A stretch of 8,191 nt of DNA from Malikia sp041190985 (GTDB lineage: Bacteria > Pseudomonadota > Gammaproteobacteria > Burkholderiales > Burkholderiaceae_C): contig JBEEPT010000242.1 in NCBI GenBank assembly GCA_041190985.1, forward strand, positions 1-8,191. Direction: 5' to 3'. Both the position numbers and the translations under genes were made by a program. The notes below the pieces were generated by a model. It had not been told where the DNA came from. It saw nothing but the letters and a program-made list of their open reading frames with translations, and did not search any database. Position 1 is the first letter of the stretch, and each line of letters starts with the position of its first letter. Positions 1 to 7,208 of the stretch are shown here, piece by piece.

Positions 1-485
1 GCGCGCTCGCATCGATCCACTGCTGCACCGCAAACGCCACCCTCGCCTTCGTCTTCGCGTCCGCGTCCACCGCCTCCGCCATGCTCATCAGCGTGCGCGC
101 GTTCAGCAGGTAGAGCGCGGCGCTGAAGGCAGCCATCGGGTTGCTGCTCCAGGCCGCACCAGCGAAGCGCCGGTCCTTGGGCGGCTGGAACTCCAGCCCC
201 TGGTTCCAGAGCTGGACCAGTTCCTTGAGATAGCCCTGCTGGATTTCAGCCCACCTGGCGGGATCGAGCCGCACCGGCACCTCGGCCTGTCCGGCGATGT
301 TGGCAAACAGTTCCGACAGGTTGCTGGCCGTCGGCAGGTGCGCCATGCCGGGCAGCTTCCCGATCACGGCACCGAATATCGGGGCGACTGCCGCCTGGCT
401 GGCCTGTAGCAGGCTGGCCCACTGGTTCATGGCCGCCTGCTGGAACTGCTGCGGCGTCTGCAGCCAAGGGTTTCCGTCGTTCATT
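1..485 (-). CDS. phaC: Class I poly(3-hydroxyalkanoate) synthase PhaC, N-terminal part (3' end beyond window)
   Basis: Polymerises (R)-3-hydroxyacyl-CoA into polyhydroxyalkanoate at the surface of storage granules. Only the first 161 residues are inside the window, so the catalytic Cys-Asp-His alpha/beta-hydrolase part is not visible. Residues 1-100 form a poorly conserved Gln/Ala-rich lead with PWLQTPQQFQQ and a Trp/Leu-rich amphipathic segment. From residue 103 the PhaC N-terminal domain starts with KDRRFAGAAWSSNP, followed by YLLNARTLMSMAEAV and AVQQWIDA, which match class I synthases such as that of Ralstonia/Cupriavidus closely. The ATG at 485 is supported by a GAGGAG ribosome binding site (complement of 494-499) eight bases upstream. 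A phaA/phaB operon would be expected to the left but cannot be checked. Identification is by recalled family sequence, and the domain match is strong. Confidence 0.93.
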
Positions 486-548
486 CAAGCATCTCCTCTA
501 TGCTGACTGCATCGTTCTGGACTGGATTGTCGCGGCTGCATTTTTTGA

Positions 549-578
549 ATTCTTGTGACAGCCGAGAGACAATTGCAA
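549..578 (-). promoter_or_regulatory. Candidate sigma70 promoter for phaC
   Basis: On the minus strand TTGCAA (573-578) is followed after 18 bases by AAGAAT (549-554). This would start RNA near 541 and leave a leader of about 55 bases before the phaC start. The -10 element matches the consensus at only four of six positions. The surrounding 500-623 stretch is AT-richer than the genes on either side and must hold promoters for two divergent genes. Weak evidence by eye only. Confidence 0.28.
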
Positions 579-623
579 GCATAACGCATAGTTGTTTACG
601 CAATCATTTCGATTCAAAATCAC

Positions 624-899
624 ATGTATATCGTCGCAATCGGCTGGCTCTACGTGAGCCTCATGATGGCCGCAGCGGAGGCCACAAACAGCGATGGCTC
701 CCTGCTGGGAGCCATCATCACATTCATCTGTTACGGATTGATTCCGGTTTCGTTACTGCTTTATTTCATGCAGCGCGCATCCAGACGGCGCAAGGCAGCG
801 AATCCGCCACAGGGAACCTCACTGCCGCCAGATGCAGGCGGCCATGCGGCCAGTGCTTCCCAGCCGGGCAGCGTCGCGCCGGTGCGAGAAGAATCTTGA
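624..899 (+). CDS. Small conserved membrane protein of unknown function
   Basis: Predicts 91 residues with two hydrophobic helices, about 2-17 (YIVAIGWLYVSLMMAA) and 27-49 (LLGAIITFICYGLIPVSLLLYF). A basic stop-transfer patch (RASRRRK) and a hydrophilic tail follow. It resembles short uncharacterised membrane proteins I recall from Burkholderiales; no function is known to me. The gene lies on the opposite strand between pgeF and phaC, and its last 81 bases overlap the 3' end of pgeF tail-to-tail. The tail after about residue 60 is therefore antisense to conserved pgeF codons and probably unconstrained. No clear Shine-Dalgarno precedes the ATG at 624. I chose that start because the first helix begins immediately there; an internal ATG at 663 would remove most of this helix. 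Confidence 0.65.
   Translation: MYIVAIGWLYVSLMMAAAEATNSDGSLLGAIITFICYGLIPVSLLLYFMQRASRRRKAANPPQGTSLPPDAGGHAASASQPGSVAPVREES
693..716. repeat. Perfect 10-bp inverted repeat with 4-base loop (strong hairpin)
   Basis: GATGGCTCCC (693-702) and its exact reverse complement GGGAGCCATC (707-716) are separated by TGCT. The hairpin lies inside the small membrane protein gene, between its two helices. On the minus strand it lies in the pgeF-phaC interval and could act as a barrier or terminator after pgeF. Neither side has a real U-run, so it is not a classical intrinsic terminator. Confidence 0.7.
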
Positions 900-1667
900 T
901 GGCTGGCTGACGGTGCACCATGGCGGCGTGCCGTCGTTGCCCTCGATGGCGGCAATGCCCAGCCGCCGCAGGCGCTGGCGCGCCAGCCATGGGAGGTCGG
1001 CGAGGAACTTGTCGCCACCCGGCGGCCCCGAAGGCCTGAAACCTGCCATGTCGCCTGCGTCCTGTGCCGTGTAGGCCTGCATGACCTCGACGCCGACCTC
1101 GAAGGCCTGCGGTCCGATGCAGGGTCCCAGCCAGACCCGCAGGCCAGCGCGCTGCTGCCCGGTGCGGGCGGCCGGCCAGCTTTCGCACAAGGCCTCGAGC
1201 ACGCCGCGTCCGCCCTCCCCCAGCAAGCCGCGCCAGCCGGCATGGACGGCCGCCACGCTGGAGCCATCGCCCGCGCACAGCAGGATGGGCAGGCAGTCCG
1301 CCACCATCACCGTGCAGGCCAGGCCGGACTGGGCGGTCCAGCAGGCATCGGCCTGCAGGCCGTCGGGCATCCCGGCGACGAGCTCCACGACGCCGACGCC
1401 ATGCACCTGCTGCAGGAACACCGGCCTGGCGCCAAGCCGCTCAGCCAGCAGGTGCCGGTTGGCCGCCACGTCCTGCGGACGGTCGCCGACATGGTCGCCG
1501 AGGTTGCATTGTTCGAATGGCGCCCGGGAGTGCCCACCGCGGCGCGTCGTCATGGCCGCGTGCACGCCGGCGGGCCAATGCGCGCCCGCGCCGAGCAGGG
1601 CATTCGGGTCGTGAACATCGAAGGCGCCGGACTGGCCGCCGGATCGGGTAGGGCTGTCTGAGCTCAT
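819..1667 (-). CDS. pgeF: Peptidoglycan editing factor PgeF (YfiH/LACC1 family purine nucleoside phosphorylase-like)
   Basis: Member of the YfiH/YlmD/LACC1 family. Members cleave purine nucleosides, and in E. coli the protein removes wrongly incorporated amino acids from peptidoglycan precursors. The 282-residue product carries the full set of family motifs. The three metal ligands fit as His89 (QQVHG), Cys125 (VADC) and His142 (VHAGWRG). Their spacings of 36 and 17 residues equal those I recall for E. coli YfiH (His71, Cys107, His124). Further family marks are MTTRRGGHS, CNLGDHVGD, WLGPCIGP and the C-terminal SHRRD...TGRMAACIW. The ATG at 1667 is preferred over the upstream GTG at 1700 because AGGAA (1675-1679) sits seven bases before it and the extra residues look unlike the family. 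The gene is divergent from the NUDIX gene and upstream of phaC on the same strand. Confidence 0.93.
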   Translation of the reverse strand: MSSDSPTRSGGQSGAFDVHDPNALLGAGAHWPAGVHAAMTTRRGGHSRAPFEQCNLGDHVGDRPQDVAANRHLLAERLGARPVFLQQVHGVGVVELVAGMPDGLQADACWTAQSGLACTVMVADCLPILLCAGDGSSVAAVHAGWRGLLGEGGRGVLEALCESWPAARTGQQRAGLRVWLGPCIGPQAFEVGVEVMQAYTAQDAGDMAGFRPSGPPGGDKFLADLPWLARQRLRRLGIAAIEGNDGTPPWCTVSQPSRFFSHRRDAARLGSTGRMAACIWRQ

Positions 1668-1706
1668 CTGAAAATTCCTGGGGCGGGATTCCCCTAGCAC
1701 GCAAAC

Positions 1707-1720
1707 GGCCGCAGGCGGCC
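1707..1720. repeat. Inverted repeat in the pgeF/NUDIX divergent region
   Basis: GGCCGC (1707-1712) and GCGGCC (1715-1720) form a perfect 6-bp dyad with a 2-base centre, and overlap the palindrome GCCATGGC (1718-1725). The dyad is central in the 94-bp gap between two divergent genes, a usual place for an operator. In such GC-rich DNA a 6-bp dyad is also expected by chance. No function is assigned. Confidence 0.35.
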
Positions 1721-1761
1721 ATGGCTGAAGGGTGATTGTGCGAGAATGAAACGAGTTCTGT

Positions 1762-2325
1762 ATGTCTGAGCGCCGCGTGAACTACGCACACATCATCAAC
1801 TTCTGTCGCCAATGTGGCGTCACGGTCGAGCACAGGGTTCCCGACGACGGCGACACCCGCGTGCGCGCCGTCTGCCCCGCCTGCGGGACCATCCATTACC
1901 AGAACCCGCTCAACGTGGTCGGGACCGTGCCGCACCTGGGCCAGCAGGTCCTGCTGTGCAAGCGCAACATCGAGCCCCGGCGCGGCTTCTGGACCCTGCC
2001 GGCCGGCTTCATGGAGCTCGGCGAGTCGACCGCCGAGGGCGCCTTGCGCGAGACGCTGGAAGAAGCCGGCGCCGAGATCGAGCTCGAGGGCCTGTTCACC
2101 GTGCTGAACGTGGTCCGCGTCGGCCAGGTCCACCTCTACTACCGGGCGCGGCTGCTGAGCGACAGGTTCGACCCCGGCCACGAGACCATGGAGGCCAGGC
2201 TGTTCCACGAACACGAGATCCCGTGGGAAGAGATCGCCTTCCGCACCGTGAAGGAGACGCTGGAGCGCTTCTTCGACGACCGCCGCCGCGGCCAGTTCGC
2301 GATCCACGCCGCCGACATCAGCTGA
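1762..2325 (+). CDS. NUDIX hydrolase with N-terminal zinc ribbon
   Basis: A 187-residue NUDIX pyrophosphohydrolase. Such enzymes split nucleoside diphosphates linked to another group (NADH, ADP-ribose, FAD and similar); the substrate cannot be read from the sequence. Residues 15-41 form a zinc ribbon (CRQC at 15-18, CPAC at 38-41). The NUDIX box is complete at 82-104: Gly82, Glu88, Arg96-Glu97, Glu100-Glu101, Gly103, the last four residues being the metal-binding REUXEEXG core. The ribbon-NUDIX layout recalls NudC-type proteins but is much shorter than NudC. It fits a group of small cytosolic NUDIX proteins common in Burkholderiales. The Shine-Dalgarno is weak (ACGAG about five bases ahead). 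Another ATG at 1746 opens only a seven-codon frame. The stop overlaps the end of the convergent ZipA-like gene by 8 bp. Confidence 0.92.
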   Translation: MSERRVNYAHIINFCRQCGVTVEHRVPDDGDTRVRAVCPACGTIHYQNPLNVVGTVPHLGQQVLLCKRNIEPRRGFWTLPAGFMELGESTAEGALRETLEEAGAEIELEGLFTVLNVVRVGQVHLYYRARLLSDRFDPGHETMEARLFHEHEIPWEEIAFRTVKETLERFFDDRRRGQFAIHAADIS

Positions 2326-3421
2326 AGAGCCGGCGCGCCAGCAGCGAGCCGGCCGCGAGATCGCGGGCCTCGAGCTGGTCGTACAGGTCCTCGAGGTCTT
2401 CGCCAACCTGGTCCAGCGTCTCTGCACTCAGCGCGTAGCCGCGCTCGTCGGTCACACGCCCCTCCATCAGCTGCGCCAGGGCGTGCGCCGCCTCCCGCAG
2501 CTTCTGGTAGGGCTGCTCGCTGCGCGCGACCTGCGGCACGTCCAGCAGCAGGTCGAACTCCAGCAGGGCACTCTGCTCCGGGTCGTCGGCCAGGGCCGCC
2601 TGGGTTTCGAACTGCAGCGCCAGCACCGGGCCCGCCGCCGGATCGCTCGCCGGCAGCACCAGGCGCCCCGGAATCGCGCCCGGCACGAAGCCGGCCTCTC
2701 CGGCATGCTGCACCAGGTAGCCGGCGCTCCAGGCGGCACGGCTGGCCTTGACCTTGAACACGAGCTGCGCATCGTGCTCGCTGGCGAACTGGTCGAGCTC
2801 GCGGGCCCGAGCGACCTCGGCCATCATGTCGGGAAAGTCGACCGCGGCCGCCATCTGGTCCGCCAGCGCCTGGGTCTTGGCGATGAATTCGGAGAACTCG
2901 ATCTCGTTGAGGGCGCCGGTGCGGTTGGCCAGCTGCACGCCGGCCTGCAGGCTCGTGTAGTGCTGGCCCGGCCGGGGCTGCTCCCAGGCATGCGTGGCCG
3001 CGCTCAGGCCCTCGACGTAGAAGGGCTTGCTGCCGATGCGACGCGAGCGCGGCATCGCGGCCAGCACCGCCTCGCCCGTCACCGGATGATCCAGCGTCAG
3101 CGTGACATGGACGTCGATCAGCGGATCGAGCAGCGCGCGCCGCTCGGTCGCCGACGCGACACGCTCGGCCGCGTGCGCCGGCAGCGGATCGCCGACATCG
3201 GCGTGGTGCGGTGCCAGGGCGAAGCCGTCGAGCACTGGCTCGACGCGATCGTCCGCGTCAAAGGCCGGGGCCCCGTCGCCGGGCGCCGCCGCACTGGCAC
3301 TGTCCGCGGGCGGGTGGGAGCGGCGCGGCTCGCTGCGCCAGGTGGTCCAGCGGTTGTAGGCCAGGACGGCGCCCAGCACGGTCGCTCCTATGGCCATCAG
3401 GCCAATCTGCAAGTCTGTCAT
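2318..3421 (-). CDS. zipA: ZipA-like cell division protein (membrane anchor plus FtsZ-binding-type C-terminal domain)
   Basis: Predicts 367 residues. Residues 4-22 (LQIGLMAIGATVLGAVLAY) are one N-terminal membrane helix without a cleavage site. A basic stretch (RWTTWRSEPRR) and an Ala/Pro/Asp-rich linker run to about 95. Residues 100-350 look like the C-terminal region of ZipA, which in E. coli binds the FtsZ tail and ties the Z-ring to the inner membrane. Conservation of this region across the Proteobacteria is low, so the call rests on architecture and on position directly behind smc. The ATG lies three bases after the smc stop, with GGAAAGAG inside the last smc codons as a plausible ribosome binding site. 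Translation is therefore probably coupled. In related genomes ligA commonly follows; here the gene ends instead against the convergent NUDIX gene. A generic ZipA-domain protein of other function is possible. Confidence 0.8.
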   Translation of the reverse strand: MTDLQIGLMAIGATVLGAVLAYNRWTTWRSEPRRSHPPADSASAAAPGDGAPAFDADDRVEPVLDGFALAPHHADVGDPLPAHAAERVASATERRALLDPLIDVHVTLTLDHPVTGEAVLAAMPRSRRIGSKPFYVEGLSAATHAWEQPRPGQHYTSLQAGVQLANRTGALNEIEFSEFIAKTQALADQMAAAVDFPDMMAEVARARELDQFASEHDAQLVFKVKASRAAWSAGYLVQHAGEAGFVPGAIPGRLVLPASDPAAGPVLALQFETQAALADDPEQSALLEFDLLLDVPQVARSEQPYQKLREAAHALAQLMEGRVTDERGYALSAETLDQVGEDLEDLYDQLEARDLAAGSLLARRLFS

Positions 3422-3424
3422 GAA

Positions 3425-6400
3425 TCAGGCTCTTTCCATCATTCCTGCGGCGGCTTCCATGTCCACCGCCACGATGCGGGAGACCCCCTGCTCCTGCATC
3501 GTCACGCCTATCAGTTGCTGCGCCATCTCCATCGCGATCTTGTTGTGGCTGATGAAGAGGAACTGGGTGTCGCCGCTCATCTTGGCAACCAGTCTGGCGT
3601 AGCGCTCGGTATTGGCGTCGTCCAGCGGCGCGTCGACCTCGTCGAGCAGGCAGAACGGCGCCGGGTTGAGCTGGAAGATCGCGAACACCAGCGCGATCGC
3701 GGTCAGCGCCTTCTCGCCACCCGAGAGCAGGTGGATGGTCTGGTTCTTCTTGCCGGGCGGCTGCGCCATCACCTGCACGCCGGCGTCCAGGATCTCGTCG
3801 CCGCTCATGATCAGGCGAGCCTGTCCGCCGCCGAAGAGCTCGGGGAACATGCGCGAGAAGTGCCCGTTGACCGTCTCGAAGGTGCTGCCCAGCAGCTCGC
3901 GGGTCTCGCCGTCGATCTTGCGGATCGCGTCCTCCAGCGTCTCGATCGCCTCGTTGAGGTCGGCCGACTGCGAGTCGAGGAAGGTCTTGCGCTCGCGCGC
4001 GCTGCTGAGCTCCTCGAGCGCCGCGAGGTTGACGGCGCCCAGCGCCACGATCTCGCGCTGGCCGCGGTCGATCTCGCCCTGCAGGCCGTGCAGCCGCACG
4101 CCCTCGCGCTCTATGCCCTCGGCCAGCGCGGCGAGGTCGGCGCCGGCCTCGGCCAGCTGCTGGCTGAACTGCTCCAGGCCCAGGCGCGCGGCCTGCTCCT
4201 TGAGCTGGAATTCGGTGATGCGCGCACGCAGCGGCTCGAGCTCGCGCTCGAGCTGGAGGCGGCGTTCATCGCTCGCGCGCAGCTTGGCGGTCAGGTCGTC
4301 GTAGAGGCTGCGCTGCGCGGCCAGTTCCTGCTCGCGCTGCAGCCGGGCGTCGAGCGCCCCCTGCAGGCCGCCCTGGGCGGCCGCGGCCGACAGCCGGGCC
4401 AGCTCATCGTGCGCGCGACGCAGCTCGTCGGCCAGCGCGACGCTTTGCTGGCCGGCGGTCTCGCTGGCGCGCTGCAGCTCGCTGCGCCGCGCCTGCAGGC
4501 TGCGCTCGGAGAAGGTCGCCTCCTGCGCCTGGCGCTCGAGCGCGCGCAGCTGCTCGCGCGCCTGGTTCAGGCGGCGCTCGGCGTCGATCACGGCGTCCTC
4601 GAGCTGGGCGTGGCGTTCCTGGCCGTCGGCCAGCTGCATGTCCAGCTCCTCGAAGCGCGCCTCGGCCGTCACGCGCCGCTCCTGCAGCGCCTCGAGCTGA
4701 TCGTCGACCTCGGCCAGGTCGGCGGCGATCTGCTCGCTGCGCGCGCGTGCCTGCTCGGCCAGCTGGCCCAGCCGCAGGGTCTCGACGCGCAGCTCGTGCA
4801 GGCGCGACTGCGCGTCGCCGGCCTCGCGCCGGCTCTGCTGCAGGCGCTGGGCGACGTCGGCGTAGGCGGACTCGGCGCGCGACTGCGCGTTGCGCGCCTC
4901 GTCGTGGATCAGGGTCTGGGCGCGCAGCTGGCGGTCGAGGTTCTCGATGTCCTGGGCACGCGCCAGCAGGCCGGACTGCTCGCTGTCAGGGGCGTAGAAG
5001 GCGACGTGGTGGGCGCCCACGCTGTGGCCGGACGGCGTCCAAATCGTCTGGCCTGGCACCAGGGCCCCGCGCGCGGCCAGCGCGTCCTCCAAGGTCTCCG
5101 CGCCAAAGGCCCCGTGCAGCCAGGACTCCAGCAGCGCCTGCAGCGTCGCGTCGTGCAGCCGCAGCCGGCGCGCCAGCGGCGTCAGCCCCGCCGGAGCCTC
5201 CATGTCGGTGGCAGCGGGCGCCTGCGGCGGGCTGAAGAAGGCGAGCCGGGCCGGCGGCTGGTCGGCGGCAAAGGCGCGCACCGTCTCGAGGCGCGACACC
5301 TCGAGCGCGCCCATGCGCTCGCGCAGCGCCGACTCCAGCGCGCTCTCCCAGCCGGGCTCGGTCTGCAGCCGGCTCCAGAGCTGCTGCAGGCCGTCGAGTC
5401 CGTGGCGGGCCAGCCAGGGCTTGAGCTTGCCGTCGGTCTTGAGCTTGTCCTGCAGGCTTTTCAGCGCGTCCAGCCGCGCCGACAGTTCGGCCAGGGTCTT
5501 GCCCTCGCGGTTGAGTCCCGCCTGCGCCTCGCGCCTTTCCTCGTCGAGCTGCGGCAGCAGCTCCTGCAGCTCCTGCAGCCGGGCCTCGGCCTGCGCCTGG
5601 CCCTCCTCGGCCTCCTCGAGCTGCTGCTGCAGACCTGTCAGCCGGCTCTCGTCGGGCGCGGCCAGCGCCTTGCGGTCGACGGCCAGGCGCTCGCGCCGCT
5701 GCTGCAGCTGGCGGCTCTGCTCCTCGATGCCGCGTTGCTCGGCCGCCAGCACCTGGATCGCCTGCTGCACCTGGGTCACGGCGGCGCGCTGCTGCGTCGC
5801 CCGGCCCTGGGCCTGGCGCAGGCCGTCTTCCAGCGCGGGCAGCTGCAGCGCCTGCTCCTCGCACTGGGCAGCCAGGATCTCGGCCTGTTCGGCGGCCGAC
5901 TCGTTCTGCTCGGCCAGGGTCTCGAGCTCGATGTCCGCGCTCTCCTGGCGCTGCTGCCACTGAGCGATCTGCTCCTGCAGCTGCACCAGGCGCTGCTGCA
6001 CGCGCGAGCGGCCCTCGACCACGTAGCGGATCTCGGCCTCGAGCCGCGCCACCTCGGCGCCGGCCTCGTAGAGCCGGCCCTGGGACTGGTTGACCTGGTC
6101 GCCCGCGTCGTAGTGCGCCTGGCGTATCGCCTCGAGGTCGGCCTCGACCCGGCGCAGGTCGGCCATGCGGGATTCGAGGTCGTTGACCGCCTGCAGCCCC
6201 TCGGACTGCACGCGCGCGAGCTCGGCGTCGGCGTCGCGGCGCTTGAGGAACCACAGCTGCTGCTGGCGCAGCGTCACCTGGGACTGCAGCTGGTGGTAGC
6301 GCGACGCCACCTCGGCCTGCTTTTCCAGCTTCTCGAGGTTGGCATTGAGCTCGCGCAGGATGTCCTCGACCCGCAGCAGGTTGTCGCGCGTGTCGTTGAG

Positions 6401-6949
6401 GCGGTTGGCGGTCTCGCGCCGGCGCTCCTTGTACTTGGACACGCCGGCAGCCTCCTCGAGGAACAGCCGCAGCTCCTCGGGGCGGGACTCGATGATGCGG
6501 CTGATCGTGCCCTGGCCGATGATGGCGTAGGCGCGCGGACCCAGGCCGGTGCCGAGGAAGACGTCTTGCACGTCGCGCCGGCGCACCGGCTGGTTGTTGA
6601 TGTAGTAGCTGCTGCCGCCCTCGCGCGTGAGCACGCGCTTGACCGCGATCTCGGCGTACTGCGCCCACTGCCCGCCGGCGCGGTGGTCGGCGTTGTCGAA
6701 CACCAGCTCGACGCTGGCGCGGCTGGCGGGCTTGCGCTGGGTGGTGCCGTTGAAGATCACGTCCTGCATCGACTCGCCGCGCAGCTCGCTGGCCTTGCTC
6801 TCGCCCAGCACCCAGCGCACGGCGTCCATGATGTTGGACTTGCCGCAGCCGTTCGGCCCCACCACGCCGACCAGCTGGCCGGGCAGGTTGAAGGTGGTGG
6901 GCTCGGCGAAGGACTTGAAGCCGGAGAGCTTGATGGTGTGGAGACGCAC
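3425..6949 (-). CDS. smc: Chromosome segregation ATPase SMC
   Basis: The 1174-residue product has the normal length and complete layout of bacterial SMC, the core of the SMC-ScpAB condensin that organises the chromosome. The N-terminal ATPase half has Walker A GPNGCGKSN at 31-39 and the Q-loop glutamine near 146 (AIIGQG). A Gln/Glu/Arg-rich coiled coil runs from about 165 to 500, a hinge domain from about 505 to 665, and a returning coiled coil from about 670 to 1000. The C-terminal half has the signature LSGGE (1075-1079), Walker B CLLDEVDAPLD with catalytic Glu1104, and the H-loop His1135 (FISHNK). The start is a GTG at 6949, chosen because MRLHTIKLSGFKSFAEPT is the family N-terminus. No clear Shine-Dalgarno precedes it. 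A poor -10-like TAATCT (complement of 6974-6979) would give a leader under 20 bases. scpA/scpB are not in the window. Co-transcribed with the ZipA-like gene. Confidence 0.97.
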   Translation of the reverse strand: MRLHTIKLSGFKSFAEPTTFNLPGQLVGVVGPNGCGKSNIMDAVRWVLGESKASELRGESMQDVIFNGTTQRKPASRASVELVFDNADHRAGGQWAQYAEIAVKRVLTREGGSSYYINNQPVRRRDVQDVFLGTGLGPRAYAIIGQGTISRIIESRPEELRLFLEEAAGVSKYKERRRETANRLNDTRDNLLRVEDILRELNANLEKLEKQAEVASRYHQLQSQVTLRQQQLWFLKRRDADAELARVQSEGLQAVNDLESRMADLRRVEADLEAIRQAHYDAGDQVNQSQGRLYEAGAEVARLEAEIRYVVEGRSRVQQRLVQLQEQIAQWQQRQESADIELETLAEQNESAAEQAEILAAQCEEQALQLPALEDGLRQAQGRATQQRAAVTQVQQAIQVLAAEQRGIEEQSRQLQQRRERLAVDRKALAAPDESRLTGLQQQLEEAEEGQAQAEARLQELQELLPQLDEERREAQAGLNREGKTLAELSARLDALKSLQDKLKTDGKLKPWLARHGLDGLQQLWSRLQTEPGWESALESALRERMGALEVSRLETVRAFAADQPPARLAFFSPPQAPAATDMEAPAGLTPLARRLRLHDATLQALLESWLHGAFGAETLEDALAARGALVPGQTIWTPSGHSVGAHHVAFYAPDSEQSGLLARAQDIENLDRQLRAQTLIHDEARNAQSRAESAYADVAQRLQQSRREAGDAQSRLHELRVETLRLGQLAEQARARSEQIAADLAEVDDQLEALQERRVTAEARFEELDMQLADGQERHAQLEDAVIDAERRLNQAREQLRALERQAQEATFSERSLQARRSELQRASETAGQQSVALADELRRAHDELARLSAAAAQGGLQGALDARLQREQELAAQRSLYDDLTAKLRASDERRLQLERELEPLRARITEFQLKEQAARLGLEQFSQQLAEAGADLAALAEGIEREGVRLHGLQGEIDRGQREIVALGAVNLAALEELSSARERKTFLDSQSADLNEAIETLEDAIRKIDGETRELLGSTFETVNGHFSRMFPELFGGGQARLIMSGDEILDAGVQVMAQPPGKKNQTIHLLSGGEKALTAIALVFAIFQLNPAPFCLLDEVDAPLDDANTERYARLVAKMSGDTQFLFISHNKIAMEMAQQLIGVTMQEQGVSRIVAVDMEAAAGMMERA

Positions 6950-7074
6950 GGGGACCGGGAACTGGAAAACCCTAGATTATCGGGGATGGCTGCTGCAGTA
7001 CCCGACATCATCAAACTCAGGGAAAAGTGCCTCGAACCTGAACCCCGGACCCGAAGACAGCACGACCCAAATGC

Positions 7075-7106
7075 AAAAAAGCGAAAGGCCGCATATAGCG
7101 GCCCTT
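7075..7106 (-). terminator. Intrinsic terminator reading on the minus strand
   Basis: On the minus strand AAGGGCCGC (7106-7098), loop TATAT and GCGGCCTTT (7092-7084) form a 9-bp stem with one G-U pair. CGC and then six T (7080-7075) follow. Read on the plus strand the hairpin has no U-run behind it, so it is directional. It lies upstream of smc, so it cannot end smc. It must end an RNA that starts to its right, in the interval before or inside the Cas9-like gene. Confidence 0.72.
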
Positions 7107-7144
7107 CCATTTGGTGCATCTTTCAGCTTGTTAGCGTCCAGAGC

Positions 7145-7166
7145 GCATATCCCAATCGGTATATGC
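7145..7166. promoter_or_regulatory. Inverted repeat upstream of the Cas9-like gene, possible operator
   Basis: GCATAT (7145-7150) and ATATGC (7161-7166) are exact inverted copies around a 10-base centre, which itself holds CC and GG in mirror positions. A -10-like TATACT at 7168-7173 lies directly behind and would start RNA about 40 bases before the ATG at 7222. No -35 consensus fits, as its place is taken by the dyad. The geometry fits a dimeric regulator, possibly the winged-helix protein encoded next to it, or simply the first hairpin of the candidate small RNA. Confidence 0.33.
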
Positions 7167-7208
7167 CTATACTCTACCACACGCCAAAACAAACATGGAT
7201 TCAAAAAT

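Larger units (their letters stand above)
7075..7170 (-). ncRNA. Candidate small RNA (possibly tracrRNA-like) divergent from the Cas9-like gene
   Basis: The minus-strand terminator at 7075-7106 implies a transcript beginning to its right, and no minus-strand gene there encodes a recognisable protein. Read on the minus strand, the segment first shows a GCATAT/ATATGC hairpin (7145-7166), then an unpaired stretch with CTGAAAGATGCACC (7113-7126), then the terminator stem. A short hairpin, a CUGAAA-GAUG stretch and a GC-rich terminal stem recall the 3' part of Neisseria-type II-C tracrRNA (CUGAAAAGAUGUGCC, from memory). Type II tracrRNA genes often lie beside cas9. Against this, no CRISPR repeat is in the window to test an anti-repeat, and no convincing minus-strand promoter is visible. 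The 5' end given is a guess. Confidence 0.33.

Noticed and set aside
500..910. A 136-codon plus-strand frame overlapping the small membrane protein gene
   Set aside because: No motif or hydrophobic pattern; the alternative frame (624-899) has two clear membrane helices.
1441..2427. A 328-codon minus-strand frame across the NUDIX and pgeF genes
   Set aside because: Antisense to the NUDIX gene with its complete zinc ribbon and NUDIX box, then out of frame over pgeF; no recognisable motif.
4986..6668. A 560-codon minus-strand frame inside smc
   Set aside because: Out-of-frame shadow of the SMC coiled coil, with Arg/Ala/Gly-rich nonsense composition.
7134..7172. Possible single degenerate CRISPR repeat upstream of the Cas9-like gene
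   Set aside because: There is only one copy, no spacer structure, and no agreement with II-C repeats that I can recall. The inverted symmetry is described instead as a dyad or RNA hairpin.
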